Assembly: GCA_020796225.1 (NCBI GenBank)
Contig: CM036761.1
Coordinates: 37,511,428 to 37,575,427 of the forward strand
Length of the DNA stretch: 64,000 nt
From: Arion vulgaris
Lineage: Eukaryota; Mollusca; Gastropoda; Stylommatophora; Arionidae
Direction: 5' to 3'
Shown here in pieces: positions 52,235 to 62,869 of the stretch. The notes beneath the pieces are model-generated. The model searched no databases and was not told where the DNA came from. It saw nothing but the letters and a program-made list of their open reading frames with translations. How positions within the stretch are numbered: the first letter of the stretch is position 1; every line of letters starts with the position of its first letter. A program made the translations under genes and the position numbers.

Positions 52235-52490
52235 CGTCCGTGTGTTGCCGGGGCCCGCAACGGAAGCAAAGAATAGTACTACTGCCACCTACAAAGCATG
52301 TCGTAAGAGGCGACTGAGTTAGGGGCCCAGGAAGCTACCTAGTAAATAAAGCACCGCGAAATTGCATGTGCTGGTCTACTTGTAGGGACATAACTGACAC
52401 AACGTACAATCGCTCTTAGTCTAAGATCACATACAAATCACAAAGAGTGGTTAACAAGTGGTTGATATCGGTCGTTCGAAGAATAATAAT
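52235..52490 (+). mobile_element. SINE-A copy
   Basis: gtccgtgtgttgccggggcc, gcatgtcgtaagaggcgact, cacaaagagtggttaacaag, ending in gaagaa. The best-preserved 5' end of the family. Confidence 0.8.
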
Positions 52491-52535
52491 ATTATTATTA
52501 TATTCCTCTCGTACCGTTATACGTTACATATAATC
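52490..52535 (-). mobile_element. LINE delta tail fragment
   Basis: Short match (attcctctcgtaccgttata-cgttacat) to the last bases of the LINE delta copies at 27330 and 43410, joined to the (aat)n tail. Confidence 0.6.
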
Positions 52536-52555
52536 GTACGTAATGCCATAGGTTG

Positions 52556-52795
52556 GATGACGTATGTGGCCTAGGGGATAGTGACTCGGTCTATTAACCC
52601 GACGTTCTGAGTTCGAATCACGCTGCGGACAATTTGGTTCAAATTGTTTCGCGTGGATTTTTACAAAAGGACGATGGCACCACCCGTTCTGAAAGCAATG
52701 GCAAACTACTGAATGTAATAATGCCTAGAAAAATCACAAACAGCGTTGACAAGCTGGGGTTGATTCGCAAAGTCCTGTAAAGGATATGAAATTAA
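52556..52795 (+). mobile_element. SINE-F copy
   Basis: Head atgtggcctaggggatagtg with box B gagttcgaatcacgctgcgg; body gaaagcaatggcaaactact and atgcctagaaaaatcac; tail gtcctgtaaaggatatg. Near full length. Confidence 0.85.
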
Positions 52796-53040
52796 CTTTT
52801 ACAATGCCATAGGTCAATTATCCCACCCCAGAGAAACATATGCAGACCTAGATGGACAAGTTTTCTATGACCTGTGATATATTTATCCCTACCATTAACA
52901 CCAGGAAAACTGTGGACAACGTTTAAGCTCGCTCCTAGAGAGAAGTAGCATGATCCAGTTATCAATATTAAACTCCAATGTCTCCTGCCAGCGGACAACT
53001 TTGCCAATCTTGGCAACATCTTATTCAGATCTTCAAACAA

Positions 53041-53765
53041 GACCCTGAGGTCAACAAAATTATATCCAAAGCTAGTGCTGTATTTGGAAGATGCGTGTGA
53101 GAGTGGAAGAATATAAGCGTAGTCACAAAGCTAAAAGGTTACCGGGCCATAGTGCAAACCACACTGCTGTACGCCAGCGAGACATGGACAGTGTATATCA
53201 GACATGCAAGAAAACTAAATCACTTCCACACAAGTTGTCTATGCAGACTACTCAAAATAAAATTGCATGACAAAATTCCAGATACCGAAGTCCTCACAAG
53301 AGCCAAGATTTGAAGTAGAGTATCCTGTTGTAGAAGGCCCAGGTGAGATGGACCGGTCACGTTGCACGGATGCCTGATAAACGCATCCCAAAACAGTTGA
53401 TGTATGTCGAGCTTAAAGGGCTCAGACAATCGGTTGGTGGATAGAATAAACTCTTTAAAGTCACTCTTACAATTTCTAAAATCTTTCGATATAGAGACCA
53501 AGTGCTGGGAATCCCTTGTCAAAGATCGTCAAATGTATCGCTGTAACAGCACAAGAGGAACTCGCATAGTTGAGAATCGTCGTAATGCCCATGCGCAGAG
53601 AAATCATGCGTCGCGAAATGACAGAACACACAACACGCCATATGTCCAACCTTGATCATGTATGCCTCACCTGTGGTAGGGAACTGTGTTCCTGGATTGA
53701 ACTCTACAATCGACTCCACACACACCAGTTAGGTACAACAACACACATCTGAGGCGGTTGTCATC
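53041..53765 (+). pseudogene. LINE eta, reverse transcriptase C-terminus
   Basis: Plus-strand frames: [88 protein letters not shown] GH block, ESLVKDRQMYRCNSTRGTRI and the finger CLTCGRELCSWIELYNRLHT-H. It is the longest eta copy and shows that the 6031 and 48863 copies are its 3' end. Confidence 0.88.
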
Positions 53766-53999
53766 ATTGCCTGCTATTAACGGCTATTATCCCACACAGA
53801 AGTGAGAATTCAAACACGCACACCTACCACTTCTTATTTAAATATCCAAATCTAGTATGACTACAGTTTACAAAGGTAAGTATTACGTAAAAACTAACTT
53901 TCCCTACAACGGCCTCAACCTCCATCCTCACACTGGAAGTAATTGTCCTGTTTGCACCAATTCGCTCTGCAACATCCCTACCATGCGCACTAGCCAAGA
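53766..53999. other. Unassigned stretch
   Basis: Nothing firm. A plus-strand ATG-ACT-ACA-GTT-TAC-AAA-G followed by GTAAGT (53855-53880) resembles a first exon, but is too short to call. Confidence 0.3.
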
Positions 54000-54420
54000 A
54001 ACATCAGCTTGACTTCTCACCACGATGCACAGACCCAATGCATGGTATAAACAACAACATCATCATCAGTTGTATTGTCGTCTATCAGGGGCTTGATAGC
54101 GAGTTCATCCTTCATGTTGCCCAATCCTGACATTCTCTTTCAAGAGTAATGATAATGTTGCGTCAGTTGGTCATGCTAACATCTATTGCGATCCATTCTT
54201 TCTCTTTTGGTAAGTTCGGTACTGTGGTCACATTGCTAATTTTTCTCTCAGCTTGGACCATCCACGACATACCACGCTTGATTCTCGTGCCATTAACATC
54301 ATTAGTATTCTTGTGCAGTGGATGCCTCTTTTCCACAGCTATCAGCACAAATGCTCGGTTTGGGAATGCATGACGGGAGCGTAGTGACAGAAGGTCAACA
54401 TATATCTTATCTTTACAATC
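54000..54420 (-). mobile_element. Unclassified interspersed repeat, copy 2
   Basis: Counterpart of 18945-19560: tcaagagtaatgataatgtt, attcttgtgcagtgg, gcatgacgggagcgtagtga. No domain recognised. Confidence 0.5.
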
Positions 54421-54540
54421 GGGTATTCTCTAGTCTGCCATGGACTATACAAACTTTCATTCTGAATACGTTCAAGTCGTTCACATTTTTATTTGATATC
54501 GTAAGGATGACAAGTCCATAATCTACCATAATATCACAAG

Positions 54541-54880
54541 TTGGAGACATTTCAGAAGAAATTTTCTAGACAATTATCATAACAAATGAGAGTTTTGAAA
54601 CGAACGGACTGTGTTTCTCTGGAGACCATCATTAAAAACGAAGATGAGTGTTAAATGTATGTCTATGCCAGTAGGCATTGCTAGACAGTTCTCACATGAG
54701 CAGCGGATGGGAAGAAAGGCCTGACTTCCAAAGGAAACTATGTGAATGAACTGTGAGAGAGATTGAAGGAGTGGTGCATGACGTGGAGACGGTTGGTAAA
54801 ATGCAGCATGTAACGAACAGTGGAAGTCTCTTGTGAAGCCTTTTGTTTAATCGAGACACGAAGAGGATATCGATAGATAC
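54541..54880 (+). pseudogene. LINE kappa 3' end
   Basis: Plus-strand copy of the element at 241-720: ttggagacatttcagaagaa, gagcagcggatgggaagaaa, atgacgtggagacggttggt, acagtggaagtctcttgtga. Frame-broken. Confidence 0.8.
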
Positions 54881-54919
54881 TATGAATACAAGGCATAATT
54901 TGTTGAAATGTATTGTTAT

Positions 54920-55540
54920 CAATCTTACGTTCTAGACTTGGTTCAACTGTTTATATGAGGCCACATTGTTTGATTAAGATTCTATGTCTATTTTGTCTGT
55001 CTCTTCCCATTCACTAACTTATACATCCAACTTCTATGCACAATCATTTTCTTAACTTAGATTAGGTTATTTAAGAAATAGTGTAAATATTGACATTCAA
55101 TCTCCGTGCAGCTGACCTGTCAGTGATTATTATACTGCGGTCTATGTAAACTGTACATATCAACTGGTAGGTGTGCAACGAATGTTTTCAAACCTGAATC
55201 TACGATGATCTTTTGAAAATTCTAGAAAATCTTTTCCTTTTAGTTTCTTTTTCCTGTACTTCACTAAGTTTAAACTGTTTCTATATTGCTACGTTTATTA
55301 GTTAGGCTACATATTTAATTAAAGTAGTAATACGTTTACAAGTGCAACAACACTCAATCGACTTATCGACTAAAAAGTCTTTATCAAGTAAAGATACAAT
55401 ACATAATAAGAACAATCGTTGTTGTACTAATAAGAAATACATCAAACGGATAATCGATCTGTTGAAAAGATAATAGAAACTTTGTTTTCTTTCTGACAGA
55501 ATTGTACATATTAGTTTTTTACTAATGCGGACAGTATCTA
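54920..55540. other. Unassigned AT-rich stretch
   Basis: Nothing recognised before the 41-bp array. Confidence 0.4.
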
Positions 55541-55547
55541 GTCTAAC

Positions 55548-56285
55548 TAATTTATATATATCTAGTATATAATCTATTTTGTACATTGTTAACTTTATAT
55601 ATCTAGTAGGAAATCTATTTTGTACATTGTTAACTTTATATATCTAATATGAAATCTATTTTGTACATTGTTAACTTTATATATCTAATATGAAATCTAT
55701 TTTGTACATTGTTAATTTTATATATCTAGTATGAAATCTATTTTGTACATTGTTAACTTTATATATCTAATATGAAATCTATTTTGTACATTGTTAATTT
55801 TATATATCTAGTATGAAATCTATTTTGTACATTGTTAATTTTATATATCTAGTAGGAAATCTATTTTGTACATTGTTAATTTTATATATCTAGTGTGAAA
55901 TCTATTTTGTACATTGTTAACTTTATATATCTAGTGGAAATTATTTTGTACATTGCTAATTTTATATATCTAGTATGAAATCTATTTTGTACATTGTTAA
56001 TTTTATATATCTAGTAGGAAATCTATTTTGTACATTGTTAATTTTATATATCTAGTGTGAAATCTATTTTGTACATTGTTAACTTTATATATCTAATATG
56101 AAATCTATTTTGTACATTGTTAATTTTATATATCTAGTATGAAATCTATTTTGTACATTGTTAATTTTATATATCTAGTAGGAAATCTATTTTGTACATT
56201 GTTAATTTTATATATCTAGTGTGAAATCTATTTTGTACATTGTTAACTTTATATATCTAGTGTGAAATTTATTTTGTACATTGTT
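55548..56285. repeat. 41-bp satellite, about 18 copies, with higher-order order
   Basis: Unit: tttatatatctagtatgaaa-tctattttgtacattgttaa plus c or t. Four sequence variants (C-aatatg, T-agtatg, T-agtagg, T-agtgtg) follow each other in the same order at about 55755-55918, 55919-56080 and 56081-56244. The first unit of the middle block is a shorter C-agtgg form. This is a 164-bp higher-order repeat. Confidence 0.93.
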
Positions 56286-56352
56286 AATTTTACTTCCTTT
56301 CATTATAGAAACTGTTCAGGTTTGAAAAGTGGCCTACATTTCATTTTTAATT

Positions 56353-56535
56353 TCCCCGGTCCAGAAGCATTGAGCTTTTCAGCTTGGTGTCATGGACATC
56401 GTAACTCATTGGTTCGGTGCAATGAATACCGTAAACCTGTGGCTTTTCTGCCACCTCGCAGAATTGAACCGCAGTCACAGCGGACTTGTCACCCGTTGTC
56501 CAACGCGCTACGAACACACTGGGCAGGCCGGCGTC
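56353..56535 (-). mobile_element. SINE-C copy
   Basis: ccggtccagaagcattgagc, cagaattgaaccgcagtcac, ccaacgcgctacgaacacac in reverse orientation. More diverged than other copies. Confidence 0.8.
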
Positions 56536-56742
56536 TACCCCTACATTGCAATAGATCTATTTTATTAAGCGCTGTCCTAGCGGTAGCCAGCGGCAACTAT
56601 GGAGCCCTGTGTCATCACTTGATGGCGCCATATGTGCATCCGCCGACTTTAACGTTAATCATAATATTCCCAGGAATAAAGCATACCTGAATAGCAGCTG
56701 TTTATGTATTGAAGCATAATATTTATTTTAGTTAAACGTTTA

Positions 56743-56988
56743 CGCCCGAGTGGTTACCGAGGCCCAAATTTGGGGTGTAAAGAATAGAACCACTGTTACC
56801 TCCACGCATATCGTAAGAGGCGATTAAGGAGGTTTGGCTGGAATCGGATGCACATGTCCTAAACGTGTAGAAGTCTAGGAGTTTAGGGGTCTACAAACCA
56901 ATGTGCAACGTATACACGTTCTTGGCAAAGATCAAACTTATCACAAAGAGTGATTAACATTAGTCGTAAAGAACGAACGTAAAGAAGA
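56743..56988 (+). mobile_element. SINE-B copy with perfect target duplication
   Basis: cgcccgagtggttaccgagg to gaacgaacgtaaagaag. Target duplication ttaaacgttta (56732-56742 and 56989-56999). Confidence 0.9.
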
Positions 56989-57068
56989 TTAAACGTTTAG
57001 TCAAGATGAACTTTTCATCTGTAATTATTTTCTAAATGTTCCTAATATTACTTTATTATTAGTATTAT

Positions 57069-57226
57069 CAGGGCGGCTCGTCATAAGGGACAATGGAGCC
57101 TTGCCCACCAATAATCGAAAGGGGGAACTTCCCGGAATAGACAAATAATAGTAAATACTCCAAAAACCATGATTTCCCCAAAATTTGTGTCTGGTCCCAC
57201 CAGAAAATGACTACCAGCCGCCACTG
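57069..57226. mobile_element. hAT-type MITE with perfect 8-bp target duplication
   Basis: cagggcggctcgtcataagg to accagccgccactg; target duplication agtattat (57061-57068 and 57227-57234). Confidence 0.88.
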
Positions 57227-57424
57227 AGTATTATTATTCCAACTGCCACACAGCCCCCGTACCTCCAGAGTTATTAGTAAAATGCGCCCCAATATATGAA
57301 AACGTTGGGTAGCATTGCATTAGATGGTAACGATTGATAGAGTTTTCCAAACTATAAACCATTTAGAAGTAGGATTAAGTAGACATTGTAATGTTCATCA
57401 GTATTGTATGGTAATACTCATCAT

Positions 57425-57780
57425 TGCACTTCGGTGAGTAACAATGTGTGCTCCGATCTCGTTCTTACACAGGCAGGTCTTATTAGCGTAGCACCGGCGA
57501 GGGTCCTCGATGTCATTTAAAAGATGGTGAAAATATTTTGTAAGAATTTTATTTAAAAAATTTTCTGATGAATTTTGTCCAAGCAGCGACTTTCCATCAT
57601 GCTCTTCTCGAGTTTGAATGGTTCTTTTACGTTGTCAACTTGAAGGTCCGTCTCCGATAGGACTAGGAGCTAGATCTCACCTACGAAAAATAGCCAGATT
57701 CCTCCACGAGGAGCGAGCCGAGTACCTTTGTAACGAGAGGCGAGCACCTAAACTCTATGCCACAGAGATCTTCTATTACC
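57425..57780 (-). mobile_element. SINE-E copy
   Basis: tcattgcacttcggtgagta, ccggcgagggtcctcgatgt, aagcagcgactttccatcat, ggtccgtctccgataggact, with the head near aacgagaggcgagcacctaa. Confidence 0.78.
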
Positions 57781-57789
57781 ACATTAAAA

Positions 57790-58177
57790 TTCATAATTAC
57801 TTTGTAGAAAGTTCTTCTAGAAACAATGATTTTATAAGTACACATTTCTCAGATAAAAGTACACCTTGTATCAAGAGCTGGGATACGCCTCTGGTTTGTA
57901 TGGGGCATGAAGATATTCTACTTACACAATGCAAGACTAATATGTTCCTTATAGGGACACGACACACGCAGGTGACCATGCATTGCATGAACAGGTACTA
58001 GGTGAGAATGAAACCTAATCACTTTCTTCTAACACACAACGCACATTAAAGCGGCTAGGTCACATCCCGTGTGCAGGTCAACAAACAGGTAAACTACAGA
58101 AAAGTGCAATGATGTTGGGGTATTAACATCAATCTAACGTTTGAATATAAGAAAACGGCTTTACTGAGAGTTGCTAG
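57790..58177. other. Unassigned stretch
   Basis: Open frame to 58001 runs out of the SINE-E head and has no domain; otherwise nothing recognised. Confidence 0.4.
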
Positions 58178-58520
58178 CTAGGCTAGAGTAGATGAAGTAC
58201 TATAAAGCATGATAGCAAGGGTAGATAAAGTACTATAGAGAATGATAGCAAGAGTAGATGAAGTACTATAGAGAATGATAACAAGAGTAGATAAAGTACT
58301 ATAGAGAATGATAGCAGGAGTAGATGAAGTACTATAGAGAATGATAGCAAGAGTAGATAAAGTACTATAGAGAATGATAGCAAGTGTAGATGAAGTACTA
58401 TAGAGAATGATAGCAGGAGTAGATGAAGTACTATAGAGAATGATAGCAAGAGTAGATGAAGTACTATAGAGAATGATAGCAAGTGTAGATGAAGTACTGT
58501 AGAGAATAATAGCAAGTGTA
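58178..58520. repeat. 33-bp tandem repeat, array 1 (about 10 copies)
   Basis: Unit agagtagatgaagtactata-gagaatgatagca. Minus frames are open through the array and give false ORFs of up to 128 codons. Confidence 0.93.
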
Positions 58521-58586
58521 GATCTTCTTCTTTGTGTTCGTTCTTTACGACCAATTTTAATCACCTTTGTGATATGTTTGATCTTT
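58521..58586 (-). mobile_element. SINE-B 3' fragment joined to the 33-bp array
   Basis: Tail part only: cttcttctttgtgttcgttc, caattttaatcacctttgtg. The joint gtgtagat-cttcttc is the same as at 58864. Confidence 0.8.
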
Positions 58587-58649
58587 CAGAAAGTGTAGTG
58601 TTACACATCTGTTTGAAGAGGCTATGAGGAGTAGCTATAGAGTACATGA

Positions 58650-58864
58650 GATTATAGCAAGAGTAGATAAAGTACTATAGAGAATGATAGCAAGAGTAGA
58701 TGAAGTACTATAGAGAATGATAGCAAGAGTAGATGAAGTACTATAGAGAATGATAGCAAGAGTAGATGAAGTACTATAGAGAATGATAGCAAGAGAAGAT
58801 GAAGTACTATAGAGCATGATAGCAAGTGTAGATGAAGTACTGTAGAGATGATAGCAAGTGTAGA
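58650..58864. repeat. 33-bp tandem repeat, array 2 (about 6.5 copies)
   Basis: Same unit as array 1. Its last two units (gaagtactgtagag variant, then caagtgtagat) match the last two units of array 1. Confidence 0.92.
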
Positions 58865-58976
58865 TCTTCTTCTTCTTTGCTTCATTCTTTACGACCAATT
58901 TTAATCACTCTTTGTGATATGTTTGATCTTTGCCAAGAACGTGTATACGTTGCACATTGGTTTGGTAGGCCCCTAA
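58865..58976 (-). mobile_element. SINE-B 3' fragment, second copy
   Basis: Longer than the first: it reaches ttgcacattggtttggtagg. Identical junction with the array. Confidence 0.85.
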
Positions 58977-58978
58977 GC

Positions 58979-59037
58979 AAGTGTAGATAAGTACTATGAG
59001 AGCATATGATAGCAAGAGTAGATGCAGTACTATAGAG
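58979..59037. repeat. 33-bp repeat remainder
   Basis: Two degenerate units, the second cut at ctatagag by the hAT-like element. Confidence 0.8.
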
Positions 59038-59529
59038 CAGCATTTGTCAAGACTGATAGCAAGTGGATCTCGGGTCCATGAGGTACTCCCAGGGGTCCAT
59101 GAGGTACTCCCAGGGGTCCATGAGGTACTCCCAGGGGTCCATGAGGTATTCCCAGGGGTCCGTGAGGTACTCCCAGGGGTCCGCGGGGTACTCCCAGGCG
59201 TCCTCAAGAGCTTGAAGAAATATGATCTTTGACATTTCAAACAGAAAAATAAATTTCAGAAACATGTATAAAGACAGTGGTAAACTAGTTCCACTGTGAA
59301 ATCAAAGGACCCCAAATATACCAGACTCTAAATGTCTGACAGACAAATGAAAGATCATTTGAAGTTTCCCCCGCAGTTTGAGAAATTGGAGCCAGTTTGA
59401 CTATTGGTGTGGTGTAATAATAACTCCATATAAATATGGATGATTTTTATATCAATAAACTTTGGGGGTCGCGTTAGCAAAATGTATTTAAAAGGAGGTC
59501 TTCGTTGATGCAAAGTTTAGGAACGGCTG
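59038..59529. mobile_element. hAT-like element, 492 bp, carrying a minisatellite
   Basis: Starts CAGCATTTGTCAAGACT and ends aaagtttaggaacggctg, an imperfect inverted pair of the CAGNGGTTC type. Left flank ctatagag (59030-59037), right flank ctgtagag (59530-59537): an 8-bp duplication with one mismatch. The 33-bp unit resumes after it (catgagagtagaagtag). No transposase. Confidence 0.6.
59068..59205. repeat. 21-bp GC-rich minisatellite, about 6.5 copies
   Basis: Unit tgaggtactcccaggggtcc plus a, with g-for-a variants in the last copies. Strikingly GC-rich against the local background. Confidence 0.93.
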
Positions 59530-59724
59530 CTGTAGAGCATGAGAGTAGAAGTAGTTTATTTATTCTTGCTGTAACTGTTCCTGCAGTAAATAAGCAAAAT
59601 CATAGAACACAGTAGAGACATGAAATGCTAAGATATCTGACAGTAATTGGCAGCAGAAATTTGAAGTGAGTAGCTAAATCCTTTCTTGGTAATTTTTCTT
59701 TCTTAACTCAACAAGACAGGTATC

Positions 59725-59950
59725 TCTCTCTCTCTTGCAATCACCTAAAAGACTGATGTACCAGATTTCCTCATAAATTCATTCATGAGGAAATTTGATT
59801 CATGCGGCATTAGCATGGGTGGGTTTCATCACATCTTCAGTGCCATTTGAAGCTCTAGTGCTTATCCTTCGACGATGTGTCCGGTTTTAGCCAGCGCTTA
59901 CTGGGTTCACTCTCCTCAGCCTTTGGCTGTCCCCAGCAGACTTACAAGAC
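59725..59950 (+). mobile_element. Retroelement 5' region, second copy
   Basis: Matches 19720-19910 (gactgatgtaccagatttcc, inverted pair cattcatgaggaaatttgat, cctttggctgtccccagcag). Same family as the GC-richer region at 19700. Confidence 0.55.
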
Positions 59951-59956
59951 AGCAGG

Positions 59957-60057
59957 TTTTCCAAACCTTCTTAGTCAGCTTTTACGACATGTCTGGCAGG
60001 TAACAGTGGTTCTATTCTTTACACCCCAAATTTGGACCCAGGTAACCACTCGGGCGA
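59957..60057 (-). mobile_element. SINE-B 5' fragment
   Basis: Reverse of cgcccgagtggttacctggg through cgtaaaagctgac; tail missing. Confidence 0.75.
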
Positions 60058-60066
60058 AGACAGGTA

Positions 60067-60290
60067 TAACTTCATCAGAAGTAGAGTGGGAATAACTTTA
60101 TGCACAAAAATCACTGAAAAACAACAAATGCAGTGGTTTGGACATTTAATAAGAATTGAATACAACCAACCACCAATAACAGCATACAATAACATGAGAT
60201 CAGGTAATAGAACCAAGAGACGAATGAGAAAAAGATGGATAGACAATATCAAGACCACACTAAATAAACAAGAAGGGTGACTCATCTGCC
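60067..60290 (+). pseudogene. LINE epsilon fragment
   Basis: Open plus frame: RVGITLCTKITEKQQMQWFG-HLIRIEYNQPP, then NRTKRRMRKRWIDNIKTTLN. C-terminal tail of a reverse transcriptase. Confidence 0.8.
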
Positions 60291-60574
60291 GCAGGAGCGC
60301 AAATTAAAGCTCCCACCCCTATGCTTAACGGCAAGAGTGGACTACCAACTCCATCATCTACCTGGGGAAAGACAATAGATTCAACAAGACAGGCATACAA
60401 TTTCAGGTGGGATGAATGGAGTGTATATGAATCTGGGAGTGATACCAGTCAAGTTCTATTGCAAAGTTTGCAATCTAACCCTATGTTTAGAGTAAATTTA
60501 GTTTCAATAGATGAGAAACACTAACCCTATATCAAGTTTACTTAATATCTCTGTATCCAGGGTGTCCACAAGAG

Positions 60575-60827
60575 AACCACGATAGCATAGGGGTTAGGTT
60601 AGTGCACTTACTTTGTAGGTGTGTGGTCTGGGATTCAATCCCACAGTTAGATGGAATTTTTGACTCTCAGGTCAACCTAGCCTCAAGTAGATACCAGAAA
60701 TGCATTGGAAAGTAAAGGCGATCAGCGTGATCTTGACCACCTCACTCATCGTATGGTAATGGTCAAAGAAAAATACGGTCCTAACACTGTATTTCCCAAT
60801 ATACCCTATGGTATGATAATGGATTCC
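60575..60827 (+). mobile_element. SINE-D copy
   Basis: accacgatagcataggggtt (box A-like), gggattcaatcccac (box B), ctcaggtcaacctagcctca, gatcttgaccacctcactca, taccctatggtatgataatg. Confidence 0.78.
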
Positions 60828-61111
60828 ATGGTATCCACACAGATACTTATTTTCTTTAAGAGGTTAGAAGCAACAGTACAAAGTACAGAGAATGTAATTT
60901 GTGGCTTCTTTACAATCATGAATTTATTGATTACACTTGTCTTTAAATTTGATATACCAACTGTAACCACCAATGAAAACCCAAACATAGATATGGTAAT
61001 TGAGTGACAATTGATAAACTGTATATTTCTACCAACTCTCTGTTATCAATGTCAAACATGGTCTATAACTGAAACTTAGGAGAGAAAGATCACAACATGT
61101 GAAATCAACTG

Positions 61112-61323
61112 GTTTTTTTTTTCTCCCGATCCAGAAGAACTTGAGCTTTTGAGTTCTTCGGCTCGGTGCCATATACATCGTAACCCTTCGGTTTGGTGCC
61201 ACGAACACCGTAAATCTGGGGAATCTGTGGCTTTTTCTGCCATCCCGCGGAATTGAACCCACACACAGAGGGATAGTCATCCGTAGTCCAACGCGCTACG
61301 AACACACTGGGTAGACGGGCAAA
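61112..61323 (-). mobile_element. SINE-C copy with target duplication
   Basis: Reverse of gcccgtctacccagtgtgtt to gatcgggaga and an A-tract. Target duplication aaatcaactg (61102-61111 and 61324-61333). Confidence 0.88.
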
Positions 61324-61333
61324 AAATCAACTG

Positions 61334-61480
61334 TTTAAGGAAAGCCATCAAAGACGGGATAGAGTAAGAAATGAGAACATTAGAAATATCGTTGGAATCA
61401 CAAACTGCATTCAACAAATGTGAAGACAACAAATAAAATGGTTCAGTTACTTAATGAGAAAGAAATCAGATCTGCTACCA
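61334..61480 (+). pseudogene. LINE epsilon fragment
   Basis: Frames give VRNENIRNIVGITNCIQQM and QQIKWFSYLMRKKSD, equivalent to the IKWFGHLMRK block. Confidence 0.7.
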
Positions 61481-61487
61481 TCATCTA

Positions 61488-61760
61488 ATAGCTTGTCCTG
61501 AGCAAAACTTTGCCACCCTAACAGTCCTTCTGAATTTTTCTTTCTCATAAGTCAGATGTCCTGCTACAGCTGCCATCATGCTAAAATCATCAGTTACACC
61601 CTGAATCCATCTTCTACATGGTCTTCCTCTTTTCCCTTTGCAGCGTTGCCACCTTCCATTATGGTCTTCTTCAACACTTTATGTCTCTTTATATGCCCAA
61701 AATACTTCAATTTTCTCATTCTTATTTATAGCATCAGTCAGTTTTCTTTGATTTTTGAGT
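61488..61760 (-). pseudogene. LINE zeta 3' end
   Basis: Reverse complement shares the end gcttgtcctgagcaaaactt-tgccaccctaaca with the copies at 12135 and 45790. Coding part (KFKYFGHIKRHKV, MEGGNAAKGKRGRPCRRWIQ) is frame-broken. Confidence 0.78.
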
Positions 61761-61764
61761 GAAT

Positions 61765-62860
61765 TCACTCAGAGTCTACTGAGTCAAATAGTAGGCTAAG
61801 AGTGAGGTAAACATACAGAAATCTCTGGCAAAGAAAATACTTCAATAGATGTGGACGAACGATTCCTGATCCACTGGTGCGCGGACATATCTCCATCCCC
61901 AACACGAGTTTCCTGGGAAGAGCAGTCCAGCTCAAAAAAATAAAAGAGAAGGATATTCTGCAAACCTCAAATGTAGTGTGGGCAGTGTTATAATGGGACA
62001 AGAACAGGGACTGGAAGATTTCATAATTCCCTCTGTGAAAGTGGAAAATGTCAGCTCTAATATGTGTAGATACACAACAATGGATACACAGACATGCTAG
62101 CATCATACAGTGAACAATTATGCTTAGATATCTGATCTGGAATGGTTCTGTCACTATGAATCATCTCTGGATTCACTGAAGCAGCTCATCTCTCTGAACT
62201 TCTGAATATGTGGTCACAGTTTGCTGTAAAAAATCGAATAAGCAATGGACCAGACTGAAATTCTGAACTTTCTAAGGGAGAGAGGTCATGTAAATGATTG
62301 GAGTAATAGTGGTGAATCTACAACCATAACCAGACTGTAAGAATAGCAAGTTAAATGTGGTGTAGCTAGACAGAAGCATTATACTGGTAGCCAAAGAAGA
62401 ATAGTAAACCAATATAGAAATGATGTTGTTAGTTGCCACAAGCTGAGAGACATACTGAGAAGGAAATCAGAGCACTTAAGGACTAATTGGTTCGACGTGC
62501 AGTGATGATGATCCAATGATTAAACTGAAATAAACAAAACGATCACAGAAGAAGTACATACACATTTACAACTGTGTTTACAGCGGAGTTACCTAGTCAG
62601 AAAGAGTATTCATATGTTGAGCATTGGTTGATGGTTTATAGAATCGACCTCACAGCACTTCAAGAAGATCATATAGGTATTCAAACTCCCCTAGAGGGTG
62701 TGCATGCTATGCATTACTGTGGCTCGCTGGTCATGGAATAATCTTATTTTCCTTGTCATGTCCATAGTCATGCAACATTCGATTTCAAATGTCTAGTTAT
62801 CCTGGATGGTGCAGTCAGTGATCAAATGTAGTGTGCCTCACTCCCATATCCATATTCAAA
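61765..62860. other. Probable LINE interior, not resolved
   Basis: May be the 5' continuation of the RNase H-containing element below. The plus-strand segment RGHISIPNTSFLGRAVQLKK is suggestive of a coding relic, but no diagnostic motif is seen. Confidence 0.3.
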
Positions 62861-62869
62861 ATTCACACT

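Noticed and set aside
58178..58898. Repetitive minus-strand proteins of 77-128 residues
   Set aside because: Products of the 33-bp arrays; no start context, splice sites or domain.
61765..62154. 129-codon minus-strand open frame as a host gene
   Set aside because: No domain and no splice signals; it lies antisense to a probable LINE relic.
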